Part shown: piece by piece, positions 34,733 to 43,631 of the stretch
Numbering within the stretch: position 1 is the first letter of the stretch
Layout: every line of letters starts with the position of its first letter
DNA from: Eubacteriaceae bacterium
GTDB lineage: Bacteria > Bacillota > Clostridia > Lachnospirales > Lachnospiraceae
DNA: 64,000 nt
Reading direction: 5' to 3'
NCBI GenBank assembly: GCA_902363805.1
Contig: CABJBF010000002.1
Coordinates: 186,001-250,000 of the forward strand
Notes under the pieces: model-generated
Database searches by the model: none
What the model was told of the DNA's origin: nothing
The model's input: only the letters and a program-made list of their open reading frames with translations
Program-made: the position numbers and the translations under genes

Positions 34733-35518
34733 ATGGAAAATAGTTTTTTGGAGCAATATTATAATTTATATGATGAAGATGGAAGATTGGCATCAAAGTA
34801 TGGTAAGGTTGAATTCATTACTACGATGAAATACATACATGATTATGTAAAGCCGGGAGCAAAAGTTCTTGAGGTTGGAGCGGGAACCGGAAGATATTCT
34901 ATTGCATTGTCACGTGAAGGCTATCAGGTGCAGGCAATGGAATTAATAGAACATAATATTGAAGTTTTCAAATCTAAGTTGACGGATAATGAACATATAG
35001 ATATCAAACAGGGAAATGCCTTGGACTTATCAGTCTATGACAATAATTCCTTTGATGCGGTACTTATTTTGGGCCCAATGTATCATTTATACAACGAAGA
35101 AGATAAAGTACAAGTATTGAACGAAGCAAAAAGGATTTTAAAGAAGGATGGATATATTTTCGTGGCTTACTGTATGAATGAACCAACGATAATCCAATGG
35201 GCATTTGCTGACGATGGCAATAATATGCTGGAGAGTTTGTCAAATAATATGTTGACGGACGATTTTGCTTGTATTTCCAAACCAGCTGATTTATTTGAAT
35301 TAGTTAGAGTAGAAGATATTGAAAGACTAAGTGAAAAATGCGAATTAACTAGAATTAAGTTTATTGGAACAGATATGTTTTCGAACTATATCAAAGAGCG
35401 GATTGAGGAATGGTCCGATGAAGTATATGAGATTTATTTAAAATACCATTTTTCTATATGCGAAAGAAGTGATGTGATAGGGTTAAGCAATCATACGTTA
35501 GATATTTTAGTGAAGTAA
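34733..35518 (+). CDS. Class I SAM-dependent methyltransferase
   Basis: 261 residues. Motif I VLEVGAGTGRYSIALSREG, motif II acidic AMELIEHN, motif III IKQGNALDLSVYDNNSFDAVLILGPMYHLY and motif IV LKKDGYIFVAYCM give a complete SAM fold. Substrate unknown; the group includes Firmicute methyltransferases in antibiotic or small-molecule resistance contexts. Two ATGs are adjacent (34730, 34733); the second is seven bases from AGGAG. A broken relative of the same subfamily lies at 51289-51726. Confidence 0.85.
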   Translation: MENSFLEQYYNLYDEDGRLASKYGKVEFITTMKYIHDYVKPGAKVLEVGAGTGRYSIALSREGYQVQAMELIEHNIEVFKSKLTDNEHIDIKQGNALDLSVYDNNSFDAVLILGPMYHLYNEEDKVQVLNEAKRILKKDGYIFVAYCMNEPTIIQWAFADDGNNMLESLSNNMLTDDFACISKPADLFELVRVEDIERLSEKCELTRIKFIGTDMFSNYIKERIEEWSDEVYEIYLKYHFSICERSDVIGLSNHTLDILVK

Positions 35519-35540
35519 ATGCGAAATTGAAAGGAAAATC

Positions 35541-36050
35541 ATGAAGAAATTAATAGTGCTAAGTTCTGCATGTGGTGTTGGAAAATCTACAATAAAAGAG
35601 GAACTCAATAAGAAAAAATTATTAGAAAATTATGCCTGTATTGACACCGATGAAGTTGGCATTAATTGGTGGGATTATGCAGGAACGGAAAATGAAGCAA
35701 AGTTCAGTGATGACTGTATTGCCGAGGCAGTAAGAATGTCAGGCGAGAAAAATCTGCTTTTTGTAACTTGTATGAATCCCTATGATTTCTATGGAAAGGT
35801 TCATATTCCATCGGAAATAGCATCTACGTTCTTTATTGGGATGACCTGTTCTGATGATGAAATTACGAGACGGTTAAAAGCCAGACCGGCAGAGAGAATG
35901 TGCGGAAGTGATGAGTTTATCACAGGGCAGATTCAGTATAATAATTGGTTTAAAGAGAATGCGGGAAAATTTCAGCTTTGCATAGACAATACAGATTTGA
36001 CAATTGATGAAACTGTGGAAGAGATTGCAAGATTTGCCAGAAGGATTTGA
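35541..36050 (+). CDS. P-loop nucleotide/small-molecule kinase-like protein
   Basis: 169 residues, with Walker A SSACGVGKSTIKEEL at the N-terminus, CIDTDEVG as an acidic substrate loop and a lid-like RRLKARPAERMCG with several arginines. It resembles adenylate/gluconate/shikimate-type kinases of the AAA_33 group. Substrate unknown. Follows the methyltransferase by about 20 bases and ends in TGA. Related in kind to the broken gene at 37495. Confidence 0.75.
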   Translation: MKKLIVLSSACGVGKSTIKEELNKKKLLENYACIDTDEVGINWWDYAGTENEAKFSDDCIAEAVRMSGEKNLLFVTCMNPYDFYGKVHIPSEIASTFFIGMTCSDDEITRRLKARPAERMCGSDEFITGQIQYNNWFKENAGKFQLCIDNTDLTIDETVEEIARFARRI

Positions 36051-36115
36051 ATTCTTACCGTTTACATGTGGATATTTGAAAAGGACAATTTAACATATAA
36101 TGGGAGAAATAACAA

Positions 36116-36592
36116 ATGAATGAAATAAAGATTGAAGATTATATATGTGAAAAATTGTCTTTAGATGAACAAAAAATCGCCCTAGACTTTGTTGATTATT
36201 TGGAAAAAGAAAAATTTATATTTGTTAAGGACAATGGCTATTGGAAAGATAAAATTTATTATCTGATAAAATATAAGAATGAAGCTATCTGTTTTATTGT
36301 AATAAAAGATCCAGAAGAACCGGAAAATCATTGGACTGCATGGTCAGATGATATGGATTCAAAATGGTTGAAAGAAATTTCTGAGGATGAAGAAATTAAG
36401 GAACTTGCCTGGAAACATGTAGATTTATGTGGAAATTGCGGTTCGTGTAGTGGTGGTACACGGAAAGTGATTTTTGGAAAAGAGTTTGAAAAAGTTTGTG
36501 GATGTACTTTTAGAATTGACAATCCTAATTCAGAGGATTTGAAGTTTATGAAAATTATGGTACAAATAAGGAAAAAGGAAATTGCGAAATGA
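36116..36592 (+). CDS. Unknown soluble protein with CGNCGSC cluster
   Basis: 158 residues, no membrane segment. The C-terminal half has CGNCGSCSGGTRKVIFGKEF followed by VCGCTFRI: a Cys-rich site that could bind zinc or an Fe-S centre. The N-terminal half is a mixed alpha/beta domain (VDYLEKEKFIFVKDNGYWKDKIYYLIKYKNEAICFIVI). I do not recognise the family. GGGAGAAAT before the ATG is an acceptable ribosome site. Its TGA stop overlaps the ATG of the next (broken) GNAT gene, so translation was once coupled. Confidence 0.6.
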   Translation: MNEIKIEDYICEKLSLDEQKIALDFVDYLEKEKFIFVKDNGYWKDKIYYLIKYKNEAICFIVIKDPEEPENHWTAWSDDMDSKWLKEISEDEEIKELAWKHVDLCGNCGSCSGGTRKVIFGKEFEKVCGCTFRIDNPNSEDLKFMKIMVQIRKKEIAK

Positions 36593-37032
36593 AATATATC
36601 ATTCGGGAGGCGACGAACAAAGATACGGAATTTATTTGCAGAATCAATAAATATACAATGGGATATGACTATCCAGAAGAAAAGACACAATATTAATTAG
36701 AGAAAGTTTTGTGTGATGGTAACCCAAAAATTTTTGTGGCTGAAATAGAACATTTAGTGGTTGGTTATGTTCATGCGACAAAGTATGACTTATTGTACGC
36801 AAATTCAATGGTAAACATTATGGGATTGGCAGTGTTAGAGGAATATAGACACAATGGAATTGCAACAAAACTGATGGATTCGGTTGAAGAATGGGCGAAG
36901 AATATTGGTGCAGATACTATCAGACTCACATCTGGAAAAGAACGAGAAGAAGCACACAAATTCTATGATATTGTTGGATTTGAAAGGAAGAAAGAGCAGA
37001 TAAATTTTGCAAAAAAGTTGAGATTGGAGTAG
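36589..37032 (+). pseudogene. GNAT acetyltransferase interrupted by TAA
   Basis: From the ATG at 36589 (ATGA overlap with the previous gene) the frame reads MKYIIREATNKDTEFICRIN, meets TAA at 36694, and continues in the same frame to 37032 with LEKVLCDGNPKIFVAEIEH and a full GNAT core MGLAVLEEYRHNGIATKLMDS. Apart from the one stop, this is a normal acetyltransferase of about 147 residues. A part protein from an internal GTG at 36709 would lack beta-1 and helix 1. Confidence 0.8.
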
Positions 37033-37037
37033 GTTAT

Positions 37038-37487
37038 TTGAAAACGTTATATGTAGGATTTAAAGGTATTCATAATTCTTCCAACAAATTAGTTCAGAAT
37101 CTTCAAGGAGAAAAATATTTTCTGACAAACTCCTTTGAGGGATTAAAAAGGGATATTGAAAATCTGGTGGGAGAATATGAACAGGTTTATATGTTTGGAT
37201 TGGATAAAGCATTAAAGGATTCGGTTCGTATAGAAAAATGTGCAGAGAAAGATGGAGAACGAATTTATACGCAAATGCAGTTATCTGGAATAGAAGAATG
37301 TTTGAAAAATAATGCAATCCCATACAGTGTATCGCACAATTCGACGCATTATTTATGTAATGAAGCCTACTTTTATATGTTGAAAAAGATGAATGGACAT
37401 GTAGTCTTTGTCCATATTCCATCAACAAAAAATCTGACAGAAGAGATGTTACAAAAGTTAGTTTTAGTTTTTGAACAAAAAGGATGA
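37038..37487 (+). CDS. Pyroglutamyl-peptidase (C15)-like protein
   Basis: 149 residues, TTG start after GGAGTAGG. YVGFKGIHNSSNKLV at the start, VYMFGLDKALKDSVRIE in the middle and STHYLCNEAYFYMLKK with a cysteine in the place of the C15 nucleophile, then HVVFVHIPS (His) resemble a shortened pyrrolidone-carboxyl peptidase. C15 enzymes are usually about 210 residues, so this is a small or divergent member. It might cut an N-terminal pyroglutamate or be an inactive relative. It is intact although its neighbours on both sides carry stops. Confidence 0.5.
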   Translation: MKTLYVGFKGIHNSSNKLVQNLQGEKYFLTNSFEGLKRDIENLVGEYEQVYMFGLDKALKDSVRIEKCAEKDGERIYTQMQLSGIEECLKNNAIPYSVSHNSTHYLCNEAYFYMLKKMNGHVVFVHIPSTKNLTEEMLQKLVLVFEQKG

Positions 37488-37494
37488 TTTTACT

Positions 37495-38073
37495 ATGAGA
37501 GATTTTATATTTATTATATGAGCCAGTGGTATTGGAAAAACGACACTAGCAAAGAAATTATATGAACATTACAAGGGAGCGTATGTTGAAATGAGTATGA
37601 TTCCAGAGTTCGGAGTGCCTGAAGGTGTTGATGAGGGTTTGTTTGAAGAGCGGGTTTGCTGGGAGTCCAGTGTGACTCAAGTGAAAAAGTTCTGGGAACT
37701 TGGCATAAGAAATATTGTTGCTCTAGACTTTGACGATTTAAGAACAAGAGATATTCCAGAGGTGTTCAAAGGATTTAATTATATTACGATAAAACTTGTT
37801 TGCAGTGATTATAGACAAAATTATGAACAGATGAAAAATAGAGGAAATGGACTTATAGATTTTGAATTGTTAGAGAAAATGAGTCAAAAAATTAATGCAA
37901 GAAAATGCTTGGTGAATGAGTTTGAACTGGATATTGCAGGAAAAACAGTTGAGCAGGTTTTCATAGAAGCGTTAGAGATAATTGAACATAAGGAAATAAA
38001 AATGGAGTATGACTATGTAAAACCTAAAAAAGAATTGTTTTATTCTTGGGTTTTCAGTAATGGTTTACGGTAA
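37495..38073 (+). pseudogene. P-loop kinase-like gene interrupted by TGA in the Walker A loop
   Basis: The ATG at 37495 starts MRDFIFII, then TGA at 37519, then ASGIGKTTLAKKLYEHY in frame. The stop stands where the first Gly of GxSGxGKTT is expected, so a GGA to TGA change is the simplest explanation. The rest (192 residues) is intact: ALDFDDLRTRDIPEVFKGF, IKLVCSDYRQNYEQMK. Without readthrough the ATPase cannot be made, since an internal start would lose the P-loop. Confidence 0.8.
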
Positions 38074-38082
38074 AAGGATTAG

Positions 38083-38862
38083 ATGATGAAAATAATTAAG
38101 TAAGAAGAAAAATATCGTGACGATATGATTTTTATGATATTAGAAGCGAAAAATGCATTAGGACGAGTTCCGGGATTGAATGAGGATTTGTTGGATAGTG
38201 AGCAGCATAATGACCGCAAAGATATTGTGGAGGAGTACAAAGCAAATCGAATTGATTATACAGATGTTCCAGAGGAAGAAAATCCCTTCTCTCAACTACC
38301 ATATGTGTATAAGGCTTTGGACTTTATGAAAATCAAACACACAGAGGTCATTGGGTATGAAACGGATGATGTGATTGCTAGTTATGTGATAAGATATAGT
38401 AGAAAAATTTCCTGTCTGATTTCATCTTGAGACAGTGATTATTTTCAGTTAATCAATGAGTCAGTGAATGTTCTGCGTTACAGAGGAAAGAAAACAATGT
38501 TGTGTGATGTAGATTTTATTCAAAATAAATTTGGAATTGCACCAGAAGTCTATGAAGATTTTAAATCGTTAACAGGTGACAAGGCAGATAATATTAAAGG
38601 TGCAGATAAGGTAGGATTGAAAACAGCAGCGAAATTGTTAAATCAGTTTGGAAATTTGGAAAATATTTTAGGGAATGTAGAACAGATTGAGAAGCCGAGT
38701 ATTCGAAAATCTATTATGGAAAGTAAGGATAGACTTCAGAAAAATTATCAGATAATCAAATTGACTGATCGAGCGGAAATACCATTTATGCTAGAGGAAT
38801 TAAAGTGTAATGGGGAGAGGTTAAAAACAAATGATGTGTTGGTAAACATTGGATTAAAATAG
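38083..38862 (+). pseudogene. 5'-3' exonuclease (FEN/PolI exo-domain type), two nonsense codons
   Basis: Frame from 38083: MMKIIK, TAA at 38101, EEKYRDDMIF onward, TGA at 38428, then DSDYFQLINESVNVLRYRGKKT and FKSLTGDKADNIKGADKVGLKTAAKLL. The last is the helix-hairpin-helix of FEN-type exonucleases, and DSDYFQL contains metal-binding Asp residues. The N-terminal third (usually IDGxNLxxR) is missing or scrambled, so the gene is degraded beyond the stops. A second worn copy of its C-terminal part lies at 49855-50142. Confidence 0.75.
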
Positions 38863-38878
38863 GACAAGGAGTTTATTT

Positions 38879-39745
38879 ATGAAATTGAAAGTGGCAATCG
38901 TTCAGTAGGATGCAAATGAACCGGATATTGCTTTTAATACGGATGTGGCAGTTGGATATATCAAAGAAGCAAAAAGTAACGGAGCGGATATAGTCTTGTT
39001 TCCAGAGTGTTTTTTGTCGGCATATTGCATACCGGATATCTGTGAAGAATTATATCCGATAGAAGAAATCAAGGATAATCCGGAGTTTATCGACTGGTGC
39101 AATCGTGCTGTGACAGAAAATGAAGAACATGTACTTAAAATCAGAGAATTGGCGAAAGAATTAAACGTCGGTGTTGTTATTACAGCCTTTACAAAAGGAG
39201 AAAAATATCCTCAAAATTCTGCATTTGTTATTGATAGAAATGGAGAGATTATTTTGAAATATTCCAAAGTCCATACTTGTGATTTTGATTGGGAAAGATA
39301 TCTGGAAAGCGGGCAGGAATTTAAAGTATGTGAGTTTGATGGAGTTAAAATCGGAGTTATGATTTGCTATGATCGGGAATATCCGGAAAGTGCCAGAGAA
39401 TTGATGTTGCAGGGAGCAGAGATTATATTCAATCCAAATTCTTGCGGCGGAATGGAACCACGATTGAAGGAATTATCCGTGCGGGCAATGGAGAATATGG
39501 TTGGTGTGGCAATGGCAAATCCACCGGCAGAGGGGATGGGACGATCTTGTGCATTTAGTCCTATGGTCTGGGGAGAAAACGGAGAAGTTTTAGATAATAC
39601 AATGATCGTAGCGGAAGAATACTACGAAGGCATTGTCTATGCTGAATTTGATATGGACAAGATTAGAGATTATCGTGAAAGAGAAGATTTGGGAAAATTT
39701 CGGAAGCCAAAGGCTTATAAGAATTGGGGAAGCAATAGAAATTGA
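38879..39745 (+). pseudogene. Carbon-nitrogen hydrolase (nitrilase family) interrupted by TAG
   Basis: The ATG at 38879 follows CAAGGAG; the frame reads MKLKVAIVQ, TAG at 38906, then DANEPDIAFNTDVAVGYIKEA onward without break to 39745 (289 residues in all). The catalytic triad is present: Glu in VLFPECF, Lys in KYSKVHTCDF, Cys in GVMICYDREYPESAREL. A GTG at 38945 could start a version lacking the first strand, but it has no ribosome site. One stop at codon 10 is the only defect that can be seen. Confidence 0.8.
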
Positions 39746-39807
39746 TTCAGAATAAAAGTTTTTAATTATGATAGTTGTTGCAAAAATACAGTTAGTAAGG
39801 ACGACAT

Positions 39808-39870
39808 ATGTGTATTGAATTTAGAAAAATAAGTGATTTTGACAGAGGGATTTTATTGATTATCAAATGA
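39808..39870 (+). pseudogene. N-terminal fragment of a GNAT acetyltransferase
   Basis: ATG at 39808 reads MCIEFRKISDFDRGILLIIK and stops at TGA (39868). The opening is that of GNAT proteins (IEFRKISDFDRG), but no core follows; the next gene starts 46 bases on in the same frame. Confidence 0.5.
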
Positions 39871-39915
39871 AGTTATATGCAAGATAAAGAGTACTATGTA
39901 GAAGGTGGTGAGAAC

Positions 39916-40929
39916 ATGGATAAATATAGAATAAACATAGATGAGTTACATAAAAAAAGACTTGGAAAGAATACGTTGGAAAACAGAATTGTTCATCCTA
40001 GTAAAATAACTGAGGCATATGCCACAGATGTATATCATTATACATCACCTGAAGGGGTTATTGGCATTCTAAAGAATCGAGAAATATTTTTTACAGATTC
40101 TGAATATTTAAATGATTATGAAGAACGTCTGGGTATTAATAGTGAATTAGAAAAGTTTTGGAAAGAACATTGTAGTGAATATGATAAAGACTTCTATAAT
40201 CTTATCAGAGGATTTAGAATTAATGAATATGAAGATAATGATTATATGTATATTGATGATGAATTTGCTAATGAATCATGTAGGTATTTTATTTTATCAG
40301 CGTCAGTGAATAGTGATAGTCTCAGTATGTGGAAATATTATTCAAAAAATGGTAGTTATGATGGTTATAATATCAATCTTTTTATTCCAGCATTGGATGA
40401 TGAGTGGATAGATAGAGAAACAAAAGTAGCTGTTGAGACAGGATTAGTGGTGTACAATACAAATGAAAAACAGGAAAAAATACATAACATAGTCGAGCTC
40501 CTATACGATGTTTGGTGTACATATAAGAAATCTGATGCGTTAAACAATAAGATAATTAAGGAATATAGACAAGGAATATCCTATGCATCTGTATTTTTTA
40601 AAAATGAATGTTTTTCCACAGAAAAAGAAATGAGATTTGTTGCCATTGTGCCAAAAAGTATACTGAAAGATATTTATTATGAAAGGGTAGATGGCACAAG
40701 AGTTAAAATGTATGATTTTAGAAGCGTAAATGGTGTGATTACTCCATATATTAAAATGCCATTATTTGGTTGGAACACCGAAGAAAATTGGATAACTAGT
40801 CAAATAGTAGTGGGACCATGTGTAAACTACGAATTAAGGGAAAAGGGAATTAGGCAATTTATTGAATCATTAGATTACAGGCTTCATGAATTGAAAATTG
40901 TAAAATCAAAGGTTCCGGTTAGATATTGA
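39916..40929 (+). CDS. DUF2971-family protein, possible defence effector
   Basis: 337 residues, soluble. The N-terminal motif VYHYTSPEGVIGILKNREIFFTDSEYLNDYEE is characteristic of DUF2971, and SLSMWKYYSKNGSYDGYNINL and KEMRFVAIVPK fit its later conserved blocks. The family is of unknown activity but is often found next to anti-phage genes, and the Y-H-Y-T / R-type opening recalls ADP-ribosyltransferase folds (inference only). ATG at 39916 after GGTGGTGAG. It opens the defence part of the island, followed by an AlbA_2 protein and a Gabija-like pair. Confidence 0.75.
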   Translation: MDKYRINIDELHKKRLGKNTLENRIVHPSKITEAYATDVYHYTSPEGVIGILKNREIFFTDSEYLNDYEERLGINSELEKFWKEHCSEYDKDFYNLIRGFRINEYEDNDYMYIDDEFANESCRYFILSASVNSDSLSMWKYYSKNGSYDGYNINLFIPALDDEWIDRETKVAVETGLVVYNTNEKQEKIHNIVELLYDVWCTYKKSDALNNKIIKEYRQGISYASVFFKNECFSTEKEMRFVAIVPKSILKDIYYERVDGTRVKMYDFRSVNGVITPYIKMPLFGWNTEENWITSQIVVGPCVNYELREKGIRQFIESLDYRLHELKIVKSKVPVRY

Positions 40930-40954
40930 AAGAATAAAAATTATATATTAAGGA

Positions 40955-41056
40955 ATGCTTAAGGAAAAACTTGCAAAATGTAAAACTTTAATTGCGAATT
41001 TAGACAGTTGGAAAGATACGTTGGATAGATTTTCACATAAAATAGGCAAGAAATAA
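40955..41056 (+). CDS. Small open frame, 33 residues, probably a gene remnant
   Basis: MLKEKLAKCKTLIANLDSWK and then DTLDRFSHKIGKK: amphipathic, Lys-rich helix with normal amino-acid content. Preceded by AAGGAAT, a weak ribosome site. It could be a tiny protein or the end of a lost gene. The rest of 40930-41215 is A/T-rich with nothing clear. Confidence 0.3.
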   Translation: MLKEKLAKCKTLIANLDSWKDTLDRFSHKIGKK

Positions 41057-41215
41057 TGAACTTGGTTTGAATTTTTAAGGAACATTATTTTTAGCGGAAA
41101 AATTAAAAAGCAATTTGTTTTTATCTGGCAGTTAGGATATACTAAAACAAGATTAAAAGAAATAATTTTAAAACATTTTAATGATATTTTTTGAAATATT
41201 AAGAAAGGAAGCGTA

Positions 41216-42685
41216 ATGTCAACCAGAACAACGGAATATTTGCAGAGTCTAGTAAGAGAATTATCAAAAATGAACAGTGAAACAGAATGGGTTGAGTTCA
41301 AATGTAATAATAAAGATCCGGAAAGGATTGCTAAATATATTTCCGGGTTGAGTAATTCTGCAACGTTATGGGAAAAACCAAAGGGCTATTTAGTATGGGG
41401 AATTGATAATGATACACATGAAATTGTTGGAACAGACTTTGATTATAGAAATATGAAAAAAGGAAATGAAGAATTAGAAGCTTGGCTATCCAGAATGATG
41501 AACCCAAGGATTAATTTTAAATTCTACGAAGTTTCAATGGATGATAACTTTAAGGTAATATTGGCAGAAATTCCGTGTGCTGAAAACGAACCGACAAAAT
41601 ACCAATCAAATGCTTATATTCGCGTTGGTACAAACTTAAAACCTTTAATGGAGTATCAGGAAAAGGAAGCAGAATTATGGCGGATGTTTGATAACACGCT
41701 TTATGAATTGCGCATTGCATCAAGCAACAAAACAGAAGATGAAACTGTTATGCTGTTAAATTATTCTGAATACTATGATAAATTAGAACTTCCTATACCA
41801 CGAAGCAGAGATAAGGTGTTGGAAGATTTGCAGAATGAAAAATTTATCAAAAAGAATGATGCCGGAAACTGGGATATTACAAATTTGGGAGCACTGATGA
41901 TTGGAAAGGATTTGAAGAAATTTGAAAATCTGTCAAGAAGAAGTGTTCGTGTGATTTGGTATAAAAATAATACTCGCTTAGAAGCGGTGCGGGAAAAGGA
42001 ATTTGTTAGTGGATATGCAATAGCATATGAAGATATTATACAGTATATTATGACTATTATCCCACAGGAAGAAGTGATAGTTGAATCTACAAGAAAGTCT
42101 GTTCTGAGTTTCCCAGAAATTGCGATTCGTGAATTGTTGGCAAATACGATGATACACCAGTCACTGGAACAGAGGGGAACCAATCCTATGGTTGAGATTT
42201 TTAGTGACAGAATTGAATTCTCTAATGCAGGTTCGCCATTGGTGTCTATTGAGCGTATTGTTGATACTGTTCCGGTATCGAGAAATGAGAATATGGCAGG
42301 GTTTATGCATAAATGTGGTATTTGCGAAGAACGTGGAAGTGGATTTGACAAAATCGTTGCGGCTACAAGTCATAACGAGATGCTGGCACCGAGAATAGAA
42401 AATCAAAATAATCAATTTACAAAAGTTGTCCTATTTGCAAAGGTTCCGTTTAATATTACTACAAAAGAAGATAGAATTAGGACATGCTATATGCAGGCAT
42501 GCTTAGCATATGTCAATTTTTCAGCAATTAGTAATGCAGATATAAGGGAAATTTTTGGACTTTCTGATAAAGATAAAGTGAAAATATCAAGAGTTATTAA
42601 GGATACTATTGAAAAAGGTCTGATTAAGCCATTAGATCCTAATACGGCACCGAGATATATGAAATATATACCTCATTGGGCGTAA
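41216..42685 (+). CDS. AlbA_2 (Schlafen-type) domain and GHKL-like ATP-binding protein
   Basis: 489 residues. N-terminal AlbA_2 domain (about 1-150): ETEWVEFKCNNKDPERIAKYISGLSNSA, GYLVWGIDNDTHEIVGTD and NAYIRVGTNLKPL. Then a helicase-RecG-C-like/HATPase_c_4 part: FPEIAIRELLANTMIHQSLEQRG, MVEIFSDRIEFSNAGSPL, and EERGSGFDKIV, ending in a winged-helix tail (NADIREIFGLSDKDKVKISRVI). Such proteins are known as regulators and as parts of phage defence. Good AAAGGAAG before ATG. A second, broken copy of this architecture follows at 42811. Confidence 0.85.
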   Translation: MSTRTTEYLQSLVRELSKMNSETEWVEFKCNNKDPERIAKYISGLSNSATLWEKPKGYLVWGIDNDTHEIVGTDFDYRNMKKGNEELEAWLSRMMNPRINFKFYEVSMDDNFKVILAEIPCAENEPTKYQSNAYIRVGTNLKPLMEYQEKEAELWRMFDNTLYELRIASSNKTEDETVMLLNYSEYYDKLELPIPRSRDKVLEDLQNEKFIKKNDAGNWDITNLGALMIGKDLKKFENLSRRSVRVIWYKNNTRLEAVREKEFVSGYAIAYEDIIQYIMTIIPQEEVIVESTRKSVLSFPEIAIRELLANTMIHQSLEQRGTNPMVEIFSDRIEFSNAGSPLVSIERIVDTVPVSRNENMAGFMHKCGICEERGSGFDKIVAATSHNEMLAPRIENQNNQFTKVVLFAKVPFNITTKEDRIRTCYMQACLAYVNFSAISNADIREIFGLSDKDKVKISRVIKDTIEKGLIKPLDPNTAPRYMKYIPHWA

Positions 42686-42810
42686 TTTAAGTTTCATTAA
42701 GTTTCGCTAAGTTGCAAAAAATACTTAAATCGTGAAATGGGAACGTGAAAAGGGCTTAAAATAGGGGGAAATATAAAATATTGAAAAGAATTTAAGTTTC
42801 TGTAAGTTTC

Positions 42811-43119
42811 AGAAAAGCAAATGTCCTCACCACTTATTTTTCAAGAGATACGAAAATTGCAGAGTTTTGTAAGGCATATAAGTATATCAAGGAGTTTGGA
42901 GAAGGTGTTGATCGTATGTATCGGAAATTGGAAAAAGAAGGATTGCTAGTATCAGAATTTTAGCAGAAGGATTTTATGTTTTACATGACGGTAAAAAATA
43001 AGAGTGCTGTTTTAAATGACAAAAAAGTGCCTGTTGGAATAGAAAAAGTGTTAAACGATACTATAAAAGTGTCAAATACTCAGCAAAAAGTGTTATTTGG
43101 TAAACTAATTCCGTATTAG
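42811..43119 (+). pseudogene. C-terminal remnant of a second AlbA_2/RecG-like protein with TAG
   Basis: The frame from about 42811 reads KAYKYIKEFGEGVDRMYRKL and EKEGLLVSEF, TAG at 42961, then QKDFMFYMTVKNKSAV and on to 43117. The GEGVDRMYRKLEKEG block is the usual C-terminal part of the family. The N-terminal domains are gone. Just before it (42687-42810) AAGTTTC repeats at 10-base steps twice over. Confidence 0.7.
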
Positions 43120-43375
43120 AAAATTCTGCAACAACACGAATTATGAAAAATAATATTGTGAAGTTGTTTGAAGTATTAGATGAAAATCAAGTCTTTGGAC
43201 GGAGGAAGTTATGGAGATTCTAGATTATGAAATCAGTAATGCAGGAAAAGTGATGATGAAAGAATTTCAAATAATCTAGCTAGTTAAAGGAAAGGGATAT
43301 ATATTTTTACATTTTGTAAAAAGAAAATGTAATCTGAACTTATCAAAAATAAGTTGAAAAATTATATCACATAGG
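43120..43375. other. Worn winged-helix remnant and spacer
   Basis: The frame RIMKNNIVKLFEVLDENQVF (from about 43138) looks like the end of the winged helix that follows AlbA_2 proteins, then breaks up. Nothing else that I can support up to the promoter at 43376. Confidence 0.35.
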
Positions 43376-43404
43376 TAGACACTTTTAGCTAAATATTGTA
43401 AAAT
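43376..43404 (+). promoter_or_regulatory. Promoter of the Gabija-like operon leader
   Basis: TAGACA (43376-43381), 17-base spacer, TAAAAT (43399-43404). A transcript would have a leader of about 220 bases with a terminator hairpin before the first gene. Confidence 0.6.
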
Positions 43405-43494
43405 GAAGTCAATTGATGAAAGAAAAATTTGCGGGGGAGTAGTGTAATGATGCTGTTTATTAGGTAGTGGTTAATTAATAAAGTTTCTATTTAA

Positions 43495-43566
43495 GAGCAA
43501 TAGACAGTATCTGAATCTAACGAGAAATAGTCTCTCGTAGATTTGGGTGCTGTCTATTGCTTTTTT
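43495..43566 (+). terminator. Leader terminator/attenuator before the OLD nuclease gene
   Basis: AGCAATAGACAG (43496-43507) pairs with CTGTCTATTGC (43550-43560), with an inner arm AATCTA.CGAGA against TCTCTCG.TAGATT, then TTTTTT. It lies between the promoter at 43376 and the ATG at 43632, with no gene before it, so it must act as an attenuator or end a small RNA. Confidence 0.8.
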
Positions 43567-43631
43567 ATGTTAGAGCATAGGCAATAAACTAAAAAATCTT
43601 TCGAGTGCGTAGAAATATTGGAGGTATACAA

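Noticed and set aside
38083..38862. Intact exonuclease made from internal starts
   Set aside because: The pieces 38125-38430 and 38464-38862 have no ribosome sites and split the metal-binding domain.
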